A DNA stretch of 7,309 nucleotides, taken from the NCBI GenBank assembly GCA_943329505.2, contig CALQED020000056.1:1-7309 (forward strand), read 5' to 3'. The stretch comes from Polynucleobacter meluiroseus. Its GTDB lineage: Bacteria; Pseudomonadota; Gammaproteobacteria; Burkholderiales; Burkholderiaceae. Of this stretch, positions 6,969 through 7,309 are shown in pieces (position 1 is the first letter of the stretch; every line of letters begins with the position of its first letter). The translations under genes and the position numbers were made by a program. The notes under the pieces are model-generated. The model searched no databases. It saw only the letters and a list, made by a program, of their open reading frames with translations, and was not told where the DNA came from.

Positions 6969-7309
6969 ATGCCTTCAACACTGCTCGTTTATCTGCATGG
7001 TTTTCGTTCCTCGCCACGGTCAAGTAAAGCGGTCATGACTGGCGAGGCTGTGAAAACCTTGTCGAATTCTCTAAATCCCATTGAATGGTACTGCCCTCAG
7101 CTGCTGGCATCGCCAAAAGACAGTATGGATATGGTAACTACACATATCGATCAGTCTAAGGCTGACCGCATGGTGGTGATTGGATCCTCCTTGGGCGGTT
7201 TTTATGCGAATTACTTAGCTGAAAAATATGGTTGCCAAGCAGTTGCTCTAAATCCTGCGGTTTGGGCAGCGCGGGAACTTGCCCCACATGTAGGCATGAT
7301 GACATCCTA
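6969..7309 (+). CDS. YqiA/YcfP-like alpha/beta hydrolase (esterase), 3' end outside window
   Basis: The first 113 codons of an alpha/beta-fold hydrolase resembling the YqiA/YcfP (UPF0227) esterase group, cut by the right window edge. The reading frame stays open to the end. An N-terminal LVYLHGFRSSP segment (residues 6-16) supplies the expected oxyanion-hole loop. The nucleophile elbow is GSSLGG with catalytic Ser74, followed by FYANYLAEKYG and LNPAVWAARELAP, both typical of this group. The catalytic Asp and His would lie past the edge. The start is 9 bases after the glxR stop with no visible Shine-Dalgarno (the spacer is C-rich), so translation is probably coupled to glxR. The physiological substrate is unknown for the family, and a link to glyoxylate metabolism is only suggested by position. 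Confidence 0.85.
   Translation, partial: MPSTLLVYLHGFRSSPRSSKAVMTGEAVKTLSNSLNPIEWYCPQLLASPKDSMDMVTTHIDQSKADRMVVIGSSLGGFYANYLAEKYGCQAVALNPAVWAARELAPHVGMMTS

Overview
The window looks like ordinary chromosomal DNA from a betaproteobacterium of the Burkholderiaceae, most likely Polynucleobacter or a close relative. This is inferred from three things: the moderate GC content, the eno-ftsB gene order, and a GltX whose HLGN and zinc-less insert sequences match the betaproteobacterial type. No marker gene was searched, so the genus is an inference from memory of the proteins.

Layout from left to right. Positions 1-762 (+) hold the 3' end of enolase and then the divisome gene ftsB. Positions 779-1744 (-) hold hslO, the redox-activated chaperone Hsp33, which converges on ftsB with only 16 bases between them. 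From about 1809 to 3206 (+) lies gltX, divergent from hslO across a very short shared regulatory gap. Next, 3285-3589 (+), come three tRNA genes, Ala(GGC), Glu(TTC) and Asp(GTC). They end at a perfectly symmetric 16-bp hairpin that can terminate transcription from both sides. Positions 3652-5103 (-) carry a two-gene unit read right to left: an exported protein made of two copies of a small beta-rich module, then, 9 bases on, an M48 zinc metalloprotease lipoprotein. After a 149-base divergent gap, 5253-6959 (+) carry hyi and glxR, two consecutive steps of the glyoxylate-to-glycerate pathway. A YqiA/YcfP-like alpha/beta hydrolase follows 9 bases later and runs off the right edge.

How the genes work together. 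gltX makes the synthetase that charges tRNA-Glu, which is encoded just downstream. Hyi interconverts hydroxypyruvate and tartronate semialdehyde, and GlxR reduces tartronate semialdehyde to glycerate. The usual partner gcl (glyoxylate carboligase) is not beside them here. The M48 lipoprotein and its exported neighbour are probably co-transcribed cell-envelope proteins, but the neighbour's function is unknown.

I saw no mobile element, CRISPR array, phage gene or broken gene, and no gene-free stretch longer than 300 bases. There is no convincing sign of a new biological system. The least explained item is the duplicated-domain exported protein next to the M48 protease.
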